A stretch of 27,673 nucleotides of DNA. Source: Desulfobacterales bacterium (GTDB taxonomy: Bacteria > Desulfobacterota > DSM-4660 > Desulfatiglandales > Desulfatiglandaceae). The notes below the pieces were generated by a model that saw only the letters and a list, made by a program, of their open reading frames with translations, was not told the DNA's origin and made no database searches. Made by a program: the position numbers and the translations under genes. Location of the stretch: the NCBI GenBank assembly GCA_022013615.1, contig JAKLQB010000634.1, positions 1 to 27,673 of the forward strand, in the 5' to 3' direction. Shown piece after piece: positions 8,740 through 16,837 of the stretch (positions within the stretch are counted from its first letter, which is position 1; every line of letters begins with the position of its first letter).

Positions 8740-8875
8740 TAATTTTAGTTCTCTTCCCTTGCTTTGGTCATTACTATTCAGAAACCCTTTGCCTATCCAA
8801 TGGACTCTTGTGAGTTAAAACAGATAAGATAACCACTCAAACGATGTTGAGATAGTAAATAGTAGAGTCGACACT

Positions 8876-8917
8876 AACATCAAGATGTTTTTTACTCGCG
8901 CACTCTGGCGCGTTTTT
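8876..8917. other. Two inverted repeats in the glpB-hdrC gap
   Basis: The 210-base gap 8740-8949 holds no gene. It contains AACATC-AA-GATGTT (8876-8889) and CGCGC-ACTCTG-GCGCG (8897-8912), the latter followed by TTTTT (8913-8917) on the + strand. The T-run would make an intrinsic terminator only for + strand transcription, yet no + gene reads in. In the transcribed - direction the hairpin is preceded by A residues and has no U-run after it. It may therefore be an operator, an mRNA processing or stability hairpin between glpAB and hdrCBA, or a barrier to antisense transcription. The remainder of the gap is AT-rich and shows no convincing promoter. Confidence 0.45.
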
Positions 8918-8949
8918 CCTCGGTACAGGTCTCCAACGTTAGGGTTAAA

Positions 8950-10263
8950 TCACTGGCAGAGACGAATAAAGGACTTAACAGCCCCAAATGCTGTGGCAAT
9001 TGCAAGACCAGCGCCGCATTTCATGCGTTTCCAATCCTGGTGAGCCAGAATGGAGCCGGCAGCAAAAAGCCTACTGAAGGCGGGACGGCCATTTCTGTCC
9101 AGTGGACGAAATGTGTCCTCTATTTCCAGTCCGGCCCGGTTTACGGGGTGTCCTCTGGAATCCAGAAACTCCCGGCGATGCCACTCGGTTCTGTTCTCGG
9201 GTTGGTAAACAGGCAAATCGAAGATCGTCTCTTTGATACGTTTTCTATCTGCGTGCAACCCCCCGCCGATAAATCGACCGCTAGCCAAAATGATCCCCCT
9301 GGATTGTACGACTTGTTCCGTAGTCGACCAGCCGATATCGAGTTCAAAAAAATCGTCAGCCTTCCGCCGGACCTTCAGTACCCGCTTTTGAGAAAAGTAC
9401 TTAATCCCTTTGGCGCGAAGGCCTCTTTCAAACGCTTCCTTGAGGCGAAGGCCGGGAACGGAAGGGGGCATACTGGGAATTTCGAACACCGGTGCGCCAA
9501 TCAACTTCTCCAAATCGGACACGACCTCATGTGTGCGGTACAGGCCCAAAATGGCCGGCAATCCAACTATTTGTGCTTCTTCAATGTGCGGTCGCACCGC
9601 CTCGGCGAATCTCTCCCGCTTTTGTGATAATATCAAGGCATTGGCCATATGTTCCGTATACACTTCGCTTAGATGGTCCATACCCGGAAAAGAAATCCGG
9701 GCTGTTTGCAAGTCCGGCCATTCATTCTGCATGGCAGTCGCAATCTGGCGGGCATTGAATCCCTTTAGGCCCCGAATGTCGATAAGCAGGCCGGGAGGCT
9801 TTTTCTTCAGGGCCTCTACTCCCTTCCAAATGGTGTGGGGAACGCAGTAAGTATGCTTGATGGTTCCCAGGGAGGTAAGGACTCCGACGTTGTGATTCAT
9901 ACGTCTATAGTAGGAAAGGCCGGTTTCTTTTAGAAAGAACAGGAGTTCCTCGAATGCGGCGTGGATGTCTTCTTTTGGCAGCCTAGCATAGGGGTGGTCA
10001 GGAATATCCCGCACCAGGGCATCAATCCCCGCCCAGGGATCGCTCCAGACATGTTTTTCACTTACTGGATGTACGCCCATTAAGTCCAAAAGGCCGCTAG
10101 AAAGAATGATTTCTCCAGCGAGACCCACTTGAACGCTCGAAAGGCCCCTGTTGGCCGCAAACAACGTTGAGGCCATACCAGCCAGGCCGCTTCCTATGAT
10201 GCAAACATCAAATTTTGTGGTCTGCGAATCAGACACTGATTTGTTTGATGCTCCTTTAAACAC
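8950..10263 (-). CDS. glpB: Anaerobic glycerol-3-phosphate dehydrogenase subunit B
   Basis: 437 residues, close to E. coli GlpB (419). The FAD/NAD-binding start DVCIIGSGLAGMAS and the GlpB-type stretches GEIILSSGLLDLMG, YCVPHTIWKG, LASGRFIGGGL and AAGSILAHQDW near the end identify the family. In GlpABC this flavoprotein pairs with GlpA to oxidise sn-glycerol-3-phosphate to dihydroxyacetone phosphate. The GTG start at 10263 directly abuts the glpA stop, suggesting coupled translation. An alternative GTG at 10236 lies about 14 bases after AAAGGAG, slightly far; the choice changes only nine residues ahead of the FAD fold. The gene that usually follows, glpC, is not adjacent: hdrC begins 210 bases further on. 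Confidence 0.92.
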   Translation of the reverse strand: MFKGASNKSVSDSQTTKFDVCIIGSGLAGMASTLFAANRGLSSVQVGLAGEIILSSGLLDLMGVHPVSEKHVWSDPWAGIDALVRDIPDHPYARLPKEDIHAAFEELLFFLKETGLSYYRRMNHNVGVLTSLGTIKHTYCVPHTIWKGVEALKKKPPGLLIDIRGLKGFNARQIATAMQNEWPDLQTARISFPGMDHLSEVYTEHMANALILSQKRERFAEAVRPHIEEAQIVGLPAILGLYRTHEVVSDLEKLIGAPVFEIPSMPPSVPGLRLKEAFERGLRAKGIKYFSQKRVLKVRRKADDFFELDIGWSTTEQVVQSRGIILASGRFIGGGLHADRKRIKETIFDLPVYQPENRTEWHRREFLDSRGHPVNRAGLEIEDTFRPLDRNGRPAFSRLFAAGSILAHQDWKRMKCGAGLAIATAFGAVKSFIRLCQ

Positions 10264-11808
10264 TCAAAGTTCAAGACCGAAAAACCCGCAATGCAGGGCT
10301 TCCAGAAGCTCTGCCTGAACAAGCTGTTTGTTCCAAAGCGTAGGATGTTGTCCTTTCCAACGCTGACCGAGAAACTCTCTGAGATTGGTTAAGCTCTGTT
10401 CCGGATTAAATTCACCCCGATCATACATATAAGCGCTCACTCGCACCCCGCAAAAGGTGCCCTGGCAGGCGCCTTTGCCGATTCTGCTGCGCAGTGCGAT
10501 AGACATGAGGTTCGGCTGGCCGTTTTGTTCACGAATGGAGTCTATGATTGCATCCACTGCGCTCCTGGGGACCATTTCACATTCGCAAAGAATTATGTCT
10601 TCCGGTTCATGATGTTTCAGCCACAGTTTGGGGGCCAGCCCCGGTTGCGTCCATTTGGCCGGTTGCGTAAAGGGGAGGGGATCTGTGCGTGTTACGCAAG
10701 GGCGAGAAACCCCCAGTCGGCGACAGACCAGATCCGCTGTTTTTTCCGCCATTAAACGATAGGTAGTGAGCTTGCCTCCGGAAATCGAAGTAAAATTTTC
10801 AACGCCGTCTTCGCTGTGATCTATCAGTGCAAAGCTTCGACTGACACTGCGATCGTCGGATGCAGATCGTGAACCAATCAGCGGTCTCACGCCGGCATAG
10901 GCCCGAATAAATCGAACCGTCTCCAAAGCAGGGATCATCTTAACGGCTTCACCCACCATGGCGTCTACCTCTTCGACAGTGGGATAGACTTGATCCAGGT
11001 TGTCTATTCTTATAGACGTTGTCCCGAGGATGGATACTGTGCCGCCGGGGACCAGAATGTCTGCACTGGCGGAAGGGTGCAATCGGTTTACAACCCGCTC
11101 GGTGATCCTGCTGTGGGTGACCAAAAGGCTCCCTTTGGAGTAAATTATATCGATAGATGCTCCCGCGAGACCGGCAACGACTCCAGCCCAGGCACCCGTT
11201 GCATTGATCACCTGCTCTGCCTCGACAATTGATTCTTCACCGGTTATGATGTTTTGCAGACGCGTGGCCCGGATTTTTTTGTCGCTCTTCTCAAACCCCA
11301 CCACTTTTGTAAATCGCAGCAAAGTGCTTCCCAGCTCCTGTGCCTGAGAAATATTTTCCATGGAAAGTTTGAAAGGATCAATCGATGCATCCGCCACCTT
11401 GTAAGCAGCAATTAATTTATCGGAAAGCACGGGCTCAAGTTCCCGGGCCTCTTTGACGTCCAATGCCTGCACCGGGATATCGCATTGGGAACACAGATGG
11501 GGGAAATCGGCCACAAACTTTTCATCATCCCCCTCAACCGCAACAAACAAACCACCGGTGTCTTCAATACAGTGCGGGGCCACTTTTTTTAGAAGTTCCC
11601 CTTCTTGACGGCATTCTACTGCGCTTCCCTGATCGGAAAAGACATAGCGGCCTCCACTGTGTAAAAGTCCATGATTGGCACCGGATGCGCCGGCATTGAT
11701 ATCGTGATATTCAGCCAGCACGCATTGAACCCCGCGCAGCGCCAGGTCCCGGGCAATGCCGGTGCCGGTAGCCCCCCCGCCGATTATGAGTACCTGGGTG
11801 TTCAACAC
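10264..11808 (-). CDS. glpA: Anaerobic glycerol-3-phosphate dehydrogenase subunit A
   Basis: 514 residues from the preferred GTG start at 11808, which sits 5 bases after AAGGAG; the frame is open for 14 more codons upstream without a better site. IIGGGATGTGIARDL at the N-terminus binds FAD, and GANHGLLHSGGRYV and ISGGKLTTYR are typical of the DAO/GlpA fold. The C-terminal BFD-like domain keeps four cysteines (C408, C410, C448, C453; motifs CECE and GACQGTFCG) for a [2Fe-2S] cluster, which separates anaerobic GlpA from aerobic GlpD. It oxidises glycerol-3-phosphate and passes electrons out through GlpB/GlpC. It is the first gene of the long - strand operon and is divergent from glpK, sharing a 431-base control region with it. 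Confidence 0.95.
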   Translation of the reverse strand: MLNTQVLIIGGGATGTGIARDLALRGVQCVLAEYHDINAGASGANHGLLHSGGRYVFSDQGSAVECRQEGELLKKVAPHCIEDTGGLFVAVEGDDEKFVADFPHLCSQCDIPVQALDVKEARELEPVLSDKLIAAYKVADASIDPFKLSMENISQAQELGSTLLRFTKVVGFEKSDKKIRATRLQNIITGEESIVEAEQVINATGAWAGVVAGLAGASIDIIYSKGSLLVTHSRITERVVNRLHPSASADILVPGGTVSILGTTSIRIDNLDQVYPTVEEVDAMVGEAVKMIPALETVRFIRAYAGVRPLIGSRSASDDRSVSRSFALIDHSEDGVENFTSISGGKLTTYRLMAEKTADLVCRRLGVSRPCVTRTDPLPFTQPAKWTQPGLAPKLWLKHHEPEDIILCECEMVPRSAVDAIIDSIREQNGQPNLMSIALRSRIGKGACQGTFCGVRVSAYMYDRGEFNPEQSLTNLREFLGQRWKGQHPTLWNKQLVQAELLEALHCGFFGLEL

Positions 11809-11861
11809 GTTTTCTCCTTCATAAATTCTTAGCCCGGATGTGCGGGCCATTTATTGGAAGT

Positions 11862-11950
11862 TCTCAATAAATTCGGGCTGTATTAAGAAAATCCCCCTCA
11901 ATCCCCCTTTGCAAAAGGGGCAAGGTTCGGAATGCCCAGGTTTATTGAGA
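11862..11950. repeat. 89-bp inverted-repeat element (MITE/REP-like) in the glpA-glpK control region
   Basis: The ends are a perfect 10-bp inverted repeat, TCTCAATAAA (11862-11871) and TTTATTGAGA (11941-11950); the pairing continues imperfectly, with GGGC on the left matching GCCC on the right. Inside is the C-rich tract ATCCCCCTCAATCCCCC and a perfect hairpin CCCCTTT-GCA-AAAGGGG (11904-11920). Such C-rich palindromes are dispersed in many bacterial genomes as small non-autonomous repeats. No clear target-site duplication is visible at the ends, so mobility is not shown. It lies 54 bases upstream of glpA and may be transcribed in its leader. Confidence 0.6.
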
Positions 11951-12027
11951 TGTTACCATTTATTCACTGATATTCCTGCGCTTGCCGGACCAAGGCCGTG
12001 ACGACCTAAAGCCAATACCAAAAAAAA

Positions 12028-12074
12028 CAGGTAGCCGTTCACGGATTCAGAGGTGAACTCAGAACCTGTGAACG
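12028..12074. promoter_or_regulatory. Cluster of three GTGAAC half-sites upstream of glpK (candidate operator)
   Basis: GTTCAC (12037-12042), GTGAAC (12053-12058) and GTGAAC (12068-12073) recur every 15-16 bases, so they fall on nearly the same DNA face about one and a half helical turns apart. The outer pair forms CGTTCAC...GTGAACG (12036-12042 and 12068-12074); CAGGT (12028-12032) and ACCTG (12064-12068) offer an alternative pairing. The site lies between the divergent glpA and glpK genes, about 170 bases before the glpK start. It is not the LacI-type palindrome seen near ugpB, so a different regulator is expected. Downstream, at about 12134-12169, the DNA is very AT-rich (TTAACA, TATATATATAAA) and may hold the glpK promoter, but no clean -35/-10 pair can be assigned. 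Confidence 0.4.
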
Positions 12075-12239
12075 CCTATAAAAATAGTATATGGCACATC
12101 ACAGTAGTTTTTTCCACATAGAATTTTCAAACTTCAATATTTAACAATTTTTGTGTATATATATAAAGGATGCCCAATTTGGGTAGCAATATTGTGTGCT
12201 TCGTCAACCCTGCTAATTTCCCGAAAAGGAGAACAAATC

Positions 12240-13751
12240 ATGGCCAACTATGTGGGAGCCCTGGATCAGGGCACAACCAGCAACCGGTTTATCATTTTTG
12301 ATCACAACGGCCGGATCATTGGTGTGGACCAGAAAGAACATGAACAGATATTCCCCCAGCCGGGCTGGGTGGAACATAATCCTGTTGAAATCTGGCAAAA
12401 CGCCCAGGAGGTCATTGGCGGGGCATTGGCTAAAGCAGGTATTTCCGGATCGGAACTGGCCGCCATCGGCATCACCAATCAGCGGGAAACCACCCTGATC
12501 TGGGACAAAAATACGGGCAACCCTTTCACCAACGCCATTGTCTGGCAGTGCACGCGCACTGACACAATCTGTAAGGAATTAACGCGGGACCAGGGACAAA
12601 ATCGTTTTCGGGACAAAACCGGCCTGCCCGTCGCAACTTATTTTTCGGGTCCGAAAATCAAATGGATTCTGGACAACGTTCCTCAGGCCCGTGCAGCAGC
12701 GGATAAAGGCGAAGCCCTTTTCGGCACCATGGAAACCTGGATCATCTGGTGGCTCACCGGCGGGCCCAATAAGGGGTCCCATGTAACCGATGTGACCAAT
12801 GCCAGCCGCACCATGCTCATGGATCTGAATTCCCTTCAATGGGACGAACAGATCCTGCAAATCTTGGGAATCCCGCGGCAAATTCTTCCTCGAATTGTGC
12901 CGTCCAGTGACACACGCACCTGGGGCATAACTCTAAAAGATGGCCCCTTAAGTGCCGAGATTCCGGTCTGCGGCGCCCTCGGTGATCAGCAGGCAGCGCT
13001 GGTGGGGCAAACCTGCTTTAACATGGGGGAAGCCAAAAATACTTACGGAACGGGGTGTTTTCTCCTGCTGAACACCGGCACCACACCAACTCCTTCCCGC
13101 CATGGTCTGCTCACAACTTTGGGGTATCAAGTCAATGACCAGCCCCCGGTATATTGCCTGGAAGGATCCATTGCCATAACCGGCGCTTTGGTGCAGTGGT
13201 TGCGGGACAACCTGGGCCTGATTTCCAGTGCGCCGGAAATCGACAGGCTGGCCAAAACGGTCGAAGACAATGGCGGCGCTTATTTTGTCCCTGCCTTCTC
13301 CGGTCTTTTCGCCCCATACTGGCGTTCCGATGCGCGCGGCGTAATCGTGGGACTTACCCGCTATGTCAACAAGGGTCACATCGCCCGGGCGGTCCTGGAA
13401 GCAACCGCCTATCAGACACGTGATATTGTGGAGGCCATGAACAAGGATTCGGGTGTGGAACTGAGCATGCTGAAAGTTGATGGGGGAATGGTGGCCAATG
13501 AACTGCTTATGCAATTTCAATCCGATATCCTGGATGTCCCGGTGATACGTCCTGAAGTTTCGGAGACCACCGCTTTAGGCGCGGCCTATGCCGCCGGTCT
13601 GGCAGTCGGGTTTTGGTCTGACCTGGAAGAGCTGCGACAGAACTGGGCTGAAGATAAGACCTGGCATCCCGCCATGGCATCGAACGTCAGAGAAAAATAC
13701 TACCTGGAATGGAAAAAAGCCGTAGATAGGACCTTCAATTGGGTAGAATAA
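12240..13751 (+). CDS. glpK: Glycerol kinase
   Basis: 503 residues, the standard glycerol kinase length. Start: ATG at 12240 after AAAAGGAG with normal spacing; the frame extends upstream to 12153, but that extension has no homology and no ribosome site. Family motifs are [14 protein letters not shown] at the N-terminus (ATP-phosphate loop), [37 protein letters not shown], and [17 protein letters not shown] near the C-terminus (FGGY kinase signature). It phosphorylates glycerol to sn-glycerol-3-phosphate with ATP in the cytoplasm and so feeds GlpAB, which is transcribed divergently. No glycerol facilitator (glpF) is seen in the window. It converges on the mevalonate-kinase-like gene with a 47-base gap lacking a strong terminator. 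Confidence 0.97.
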   Translation: MANYVGALDQGTTSNRFIIFDHNGRIIGVDQKEHEQIFPQPGWVEHNPVEIWQNAQEVIGGALAKAGISGSELAAIGITNQRETTLIWDKNTGNPFTNAIVWQCTRTDTICKELTRDQGQNRFRDKTGLPVATYFSGPKIKWILDNVPQARAAADKGEALFGTMETWIIWWLTGGPNKGSHVTDVTNASRTMLMDLNSLQWDEQILQILGIPRQILPRIVPSSDTRTWGITLKDGPLSAEIPVCGALGDQQAALVGQTCFNMGEAKNTYGTGCFLLLNTGTTPTPSRHGLLTTLGYQVNDQPPVYCLEGSIAITGALVQWLRDNLGLISSAPEIDRLAKTVEDNGGAYFVPAFSGLFAPYWRSDARGVIVGLTRYVNKGHIARAVLEATAYQTRDIVEAMNKDSGVELSMLKVDGGMVANELLMQFQSDILDVPVIRPEVSETTALGAAYAAGLAVGFWSDLEELRQNWAEDKTWHPAMASNVREKYYLEWKKAVDRTFNWVE

Positions 13752-13798
13752 GTAAAGAAGTATGCGTTCAAAGATCGTATGTCATATTACTCCAAAAA

Positions 13799-14737
13799 CT
13801 ATATCTTAGAAGCTATAGTTACTCGAATGATCCCGCACCCCTGCTTTTCGATTGCCGACGCCACAGCCTCCTGGGTGTTTTGATCTGGAGTCAACGCAAT
13901 CATATACCCGCCCATCCCACCGCCTGTGAGCTTTGCTCCCAGGGCCCCTTCTTTGAGAGCCAGGTTGCACAGGGAAATCAGCTTTTCGTGGGAAAGCCCC
14001 ATTTCAATTAAGATTTCGTGATTTTCTGTAATGGCCGTTCCCACTTTCTCCAAATCGCCTGCCTCGATCCCCTTTTTCACTTCATAGACTTGCTCTGTGA
14101 TGGTTTTGAGGCGACCCCAAAAAAGCTCCGGATCACTTTCCTTCTGTTTTTCGGTAATGCCCCTTAAAGCGGATGTATCGGCCGTGACCCCACTATTGCC
14201 TAATACCACCTGGATCGGTTTCTTTATCCTTATTTTATCAAAACTTTTTTGATTGTTTTTCACCTGAAAAAGCATAATCCCACCGTAAGTTGAGGCCGTA
14301 TTGTCAACCCCGCTCGGGAGACCATGATAGGCAAATTCCCCTTCCCATCCCACACGGTTTATCTCTTCAACGGAAAGGCCCAGGTTGAATTCTTCGTTCA
14401 GCGCCCTTGCAAGGGAAACACAACTGGCCGCACTGGCACCTACCCCGCTTCCGGCCAGGAGTGTCCCACCATAGGTGATCTTGATGGGGTTTTTCTTGAC
14501 GTCGATTTTCATTACTTCAAGAATTCTGTTAATTGATTCTACCTGTTGTTCTTTTTTCTTTTCCTTGTATCCGGGAACTTCACGACGGTTATCTTCCAGG
14601 ATCCACCCCTCTCCATCAACCCTTTCCACATCTGCCACAGTTTCATAGGGAAGGGCCGAAACAACAGCCGGAACTCCATATAAAACAAATTGATCCCCTA
14701 TGAGAATTGTCTTGCCAAAACCTGTTCCCCTGCCCAC
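13799..14737 (-). CDS. Mevalonate-kinase-like GHMP kinase
   Basis: 312 residues. GKTILIGDQFVLYGVPAVV (8-26) corresponds to the mevalonate kinase N-terminal motif, although the usual GEH is GDQ here. The GHMP ATP loop is LLAGSGVGASAAS (93-105), followed by HGLPSGVDNTASTYGG (138-153) with the catalytic Asp145, and the C-terminal KLTGGGMGG. These fit mevalonate kinase better than homoserine, galacto- or CDP-ME kinases. It would phosphorylate mevalonate for isoprenoid synthesis, a pathway present in only some bacteria, and no other pathway gene lies in the window; another substrate is possible. Start: GTG at 14737, 6 bases after AAAGGAG. It is the last gene of the - strand run that begins with lacI and ugpB, 62 bases after the DHH gene. 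Confidence 0.75.
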   Translation of the reverse strand: MGRGTGFGKTILIGDQFVLYGVPAVVSALPYETVADVERVDGEGWILEDNRREVPGYKEKKKEQQVESINRILEVMKIDVKKNPIKITYGGTLLAGSGVGASAASCVSLARALNEEFNLGLSVEEINRVGWEGEFAYHGLPSGVDNTASTYGGIMLFQVKNNQKSFDKIRIKKPIQVVLGNSGVTADTSALRGITEKQKESDPELFWGRLKTITEQVYEVKKGIEAGDLEKVGTAITENHEILIEMGLSHEKLISLCNLALKEGALGAKLTGGGMGGYMIALTPDQNTQEAVASAIEKQGCGIIRVTIASKI

Positions 14738-14799
14738 TTTAAACTCCTTTCTAAATACTTCTCCGCACAGATCGGCCTCAGCGGACTAAACTAATTTGG

Positions 14800-16008
14800 T
14801 TATTGTGTCCCAAGAATTTTTTCCATTTCCTCAATTAGCTCTTCTTCCTTACCAACAGCCACTGTGGTGGCGGCGGTCAGACTGTGGCAGGCATCAGAGA
14901 ACCCACCGAGTCTATTGGTGGCTTCCGGAAGAAATATATTAAGACCCATTGCCCTTCCTGCCCTGATTTCCCTTTCCATATAAGGAGATACCCGCATGGA
15001 GATCTTCACCTGATTAAACTCTATGGGGCCGAAGCCCGGGATTTCATTTGGAATCATCTGAAAGCCAGCAATATACCTTTGGGGGTCGATAAAGTCGGTG
15101 TCCTGAATAGTTTCACAAAATAACCCGATCATCTTTACTCCCATGGGGGAAAACCGATCTTCCACATGAAACCACTGGATGTGAGCGGATTTTTTTAAAA
15201 CGCCTCCCTGTAGACGTTGTGCCTCGCTATCAAACGCCTTCGCCTTTATCGCCTCTAATCCCGCCACCATCCGGTCCGACTCTGATGAAACCCCTTCAAG
15301 GCAAACCCTCACTCCCATATCCGGTCCTTTTTGGTAATAACCTGCTCCACCCAATATGTCCAGATAGGTGCCCAATTCATCACAGGGTATATTTTCTGTG
15401 GATGCTTTCAGAAAATATTGCTCACCTTTTCTAACTTCTTTAATTTCCATCATACCCTGTCGAACCGCTTCCATCATGACCTCACGGTTTTTACTTACCA
15501 GCCGGCCATCCACAAAAAACTTGTCCCCCACAGCGCCTAAAGCCGCAATCCATGCCATATCGCGATTGTCCGGATTCATAGCCCGGGCGAAGAGAAAACA
15601 CGTTGTGGAGGCAGTGATATCCCGATCCCCTTTAAGCCCGTAAAGATCAGGGTCGAGGTTATGTACTTTCGGATCGGTCGAAAACTCTGCCACATGGTGA
15701 TCCAGAATCAGCGTCAGATTCCTCCCCCTGTTCAGTTCGGAAAGCATTGGGGCGATTCTCCCGGCAAAATCTGCAAAGATGAGGATGCGCCCTTCCTGTT
15801 CGTAAATTCTTTTAAGCACTTCAGGATAAGGCTTCTCCAAACAGAAACAGCGAACATCGAACCCTTCCCTTTCAAAGGCCCTGGTGAGTATCGCGCCGGA
15901 GCAGAGACCATCAGAATCATTATGGTGGAATATCTGAACGGCCTTATCCGGCCACTGCTTTAACTCCTGGATGGCTTTCTCCATTGCTTTGATTAATTCA
16001 TTGAACAT
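14800..16008 (-). CDS. DHH-family phosphoesterase (RecJ-like)
   Basis: 402 residues. DHH-superfamily motifs appear in order: FHHNDSDGLCSG (27-38; Asp31, Asp33), FADFAG with Asp80, LILDHH (100-105) and ALGAVGDKF. A DHHA1-like C-terminal part follows, ending in a glycine-rich SDACHSLTAATTV stretch. Members bind two metal ions (usually Mn2+) and cleave phosphodiesters in single-stranded nucleic acids or small molecules (RecJ, NrnA, GdpP). The protein is shorter than RecJ (about 570) and longer than NrnA (about 320), so the substrate is open. The start ATG follows GAGG by 5 bases. It lies 10 bases after the glycerophosphodiesterase gene, implying the same message. Confidence 0.8.
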   Translation of the reverse strand: MFNELIKAMEKAIQELKQWPDKAVQIFHHNDSDGLCSGAILTRAFEREGFDVRCFCLEKPYPEVLKRIYEQEGRILIFADFAGRIAPMLSELNRGRNLTLILDHHVAEFSTDPKVHNLDPDLYGLKGDRDITASTTCFLFARAMNPDNRDMAWIAALGAVGDKFFVDGRLVSKNREVMMEAVRQGMMEIKEVRKGEQYFLKASTENIPCDELGTYLDILGGAGYYQKGPDMGVRVCLEGVSSESDRMVAGLEAIKAKAFDSEAQRLQGGVLKKSAHIQWFHVEDRFSPMGVKMIGLFCETIQDTDFIDPQRYIAGFQMIPNEIPGFGPIEFNQVKISMRVSPYMEREIRAGRAMGLNIFLPEATNRLGGFSDACHSLTAATTVAVGKEEELIEEMEKILGTQ

Positions 16009-16018
16009 TCTTGCCTCT

Positions 16019-16789
16019 TCACGCCTGCGCTAAATCACTCAGTAAGGGGAGATCACTGGTAATTATGCCATCCACATCCATCTGGATCATCCGTTGATAT
16101 TCCCCCGGAGAATCGACATTATAGGGAAACACCCTGATTCCTTCTTCACGCATTATTTTTACCTGATCATATTGCAATTCACGACAATTAGGATGCCAGG
16201 AAAATGCCTTCAATCTGATGCAGAGTTTCACATTATCCCCTTCTGCCGGATATTTTGAAATCACTGCAATGGCCGGGGCGTCCTCCATCGGCGCAACATT
16301 CTCCAGGATTTTCCATTCAAAACTGGAGATGAGAACAGAAGTGAACACATTTTTTCGTCGCACCAGTTCTACCACCTGTTTTTCTATGGCATCAGGTGGA
16401 TGATGAGCTTCATAGGCATTGGATTTGATTTCAATATTAAGCAAAGCGCGGCCGCGGACCAGATCCAATACTTCCTCCAATTCAGGTAAACGCTCACCAG
16501 CAAAACGAGGATGAAACCAGCTGCCAGCATCCAGTTCTTTAAGCTCTTTAAGTGTGTAACTGTTGACTTGTCCATGCCCATCAGTAGTGCGCTCCAGGGT
16601 AGCATCGTGAATGACAACCATCTTTCTATCCCTGGTCAGCATTACATCCAGTTCTATCATCTGCGCGCCTATATCAAGTGCCGCGCCAAAAGCAGCAAGA
16701 GTATTTTCAGGGTATTTTGTTCTGTATCCCCTGTGAGCGATTATCAGTGGTCGTTTGAAGGTTGTTAGTTTCACAGGTTTCAAAAACAT
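16019..16789 (-). CDS. ugpQ: Glycerophosphodiester phosphodiesterase (cytoplasmic, UgpQ type)
   Basis: 256 residues, about the size of E. coli UgpQ (247). The N-terminus has IIAHRGYRTKYPENTLAAF with the catalytic histidine and the HRG/ENT motif. MIELDVMLTRD supplies the metal-binding acidic pair, VIHDATLERTT the second catalytic histidine, and LNIEIK a further metal ligand; the end (VDGIITSDLPLL) is the usual TIM-barrel finish. It hydrolyses glycerophosphodiesters such as glycerophosphocholine to sn-glycerol-3-phosphate and the alcohol. No signal peptide is seen, so it acts on imported substrate, in keeping with its position 48 bases after ugpC and near the other ugp genes. No strong ribosome site precedes the ATG at 16789, so a slightly later start is possible. 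Confidence 0.92.
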   Translation of the reverse strand: MFLKPVKLTTFKRPLIIAHRGYRTKYPENTLAAFGAALDIGAQMIELDVMLTRDRKMVVIHDATLERTTDGHGQVNSYTLKELKELDAGSWFHPRFAGERLPELEEVLDLVRGRALLNIEIKSNAYEAHHPPDAIEKQVVELVRRKNVFTSVLISSFEWKILENVAPMEDAPAIAVISKYPAEGDNVKLCIRLKAFSWHPNCRELQYDQVKIMREEGIRVFPYNVDSPGEYQRMIQMDVDGIITSDLPLLSDLAQA

Positions 16790-16837
16790 TGGCAGATTTG
16801 TTGAGAAAGAAAAACGGGTATTTCGCCGTTATTTTAA

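Noticed and set aside
8897..8917. Hairpin plus T-run as the glpB terminator
   Set aside because: The T-run is on the + strand; glpB is transcribed on the - strand, where no U-run follows the stem.
12153..12239. Upstream extension of glpK
   Set aside because: The glycerol kinase family begins at the ATG at 12240, which has AAAAGGAG in front; the extension lies over the AT-rich promoter region.
13797..13820. AACTATA...TATAGTT inverted repeat as a terminator between glpK and the kinase gene
   Set aside because: The stem is AT-only, overlaps the end of the kinase coding sequence and lacks a T-run on either strand.
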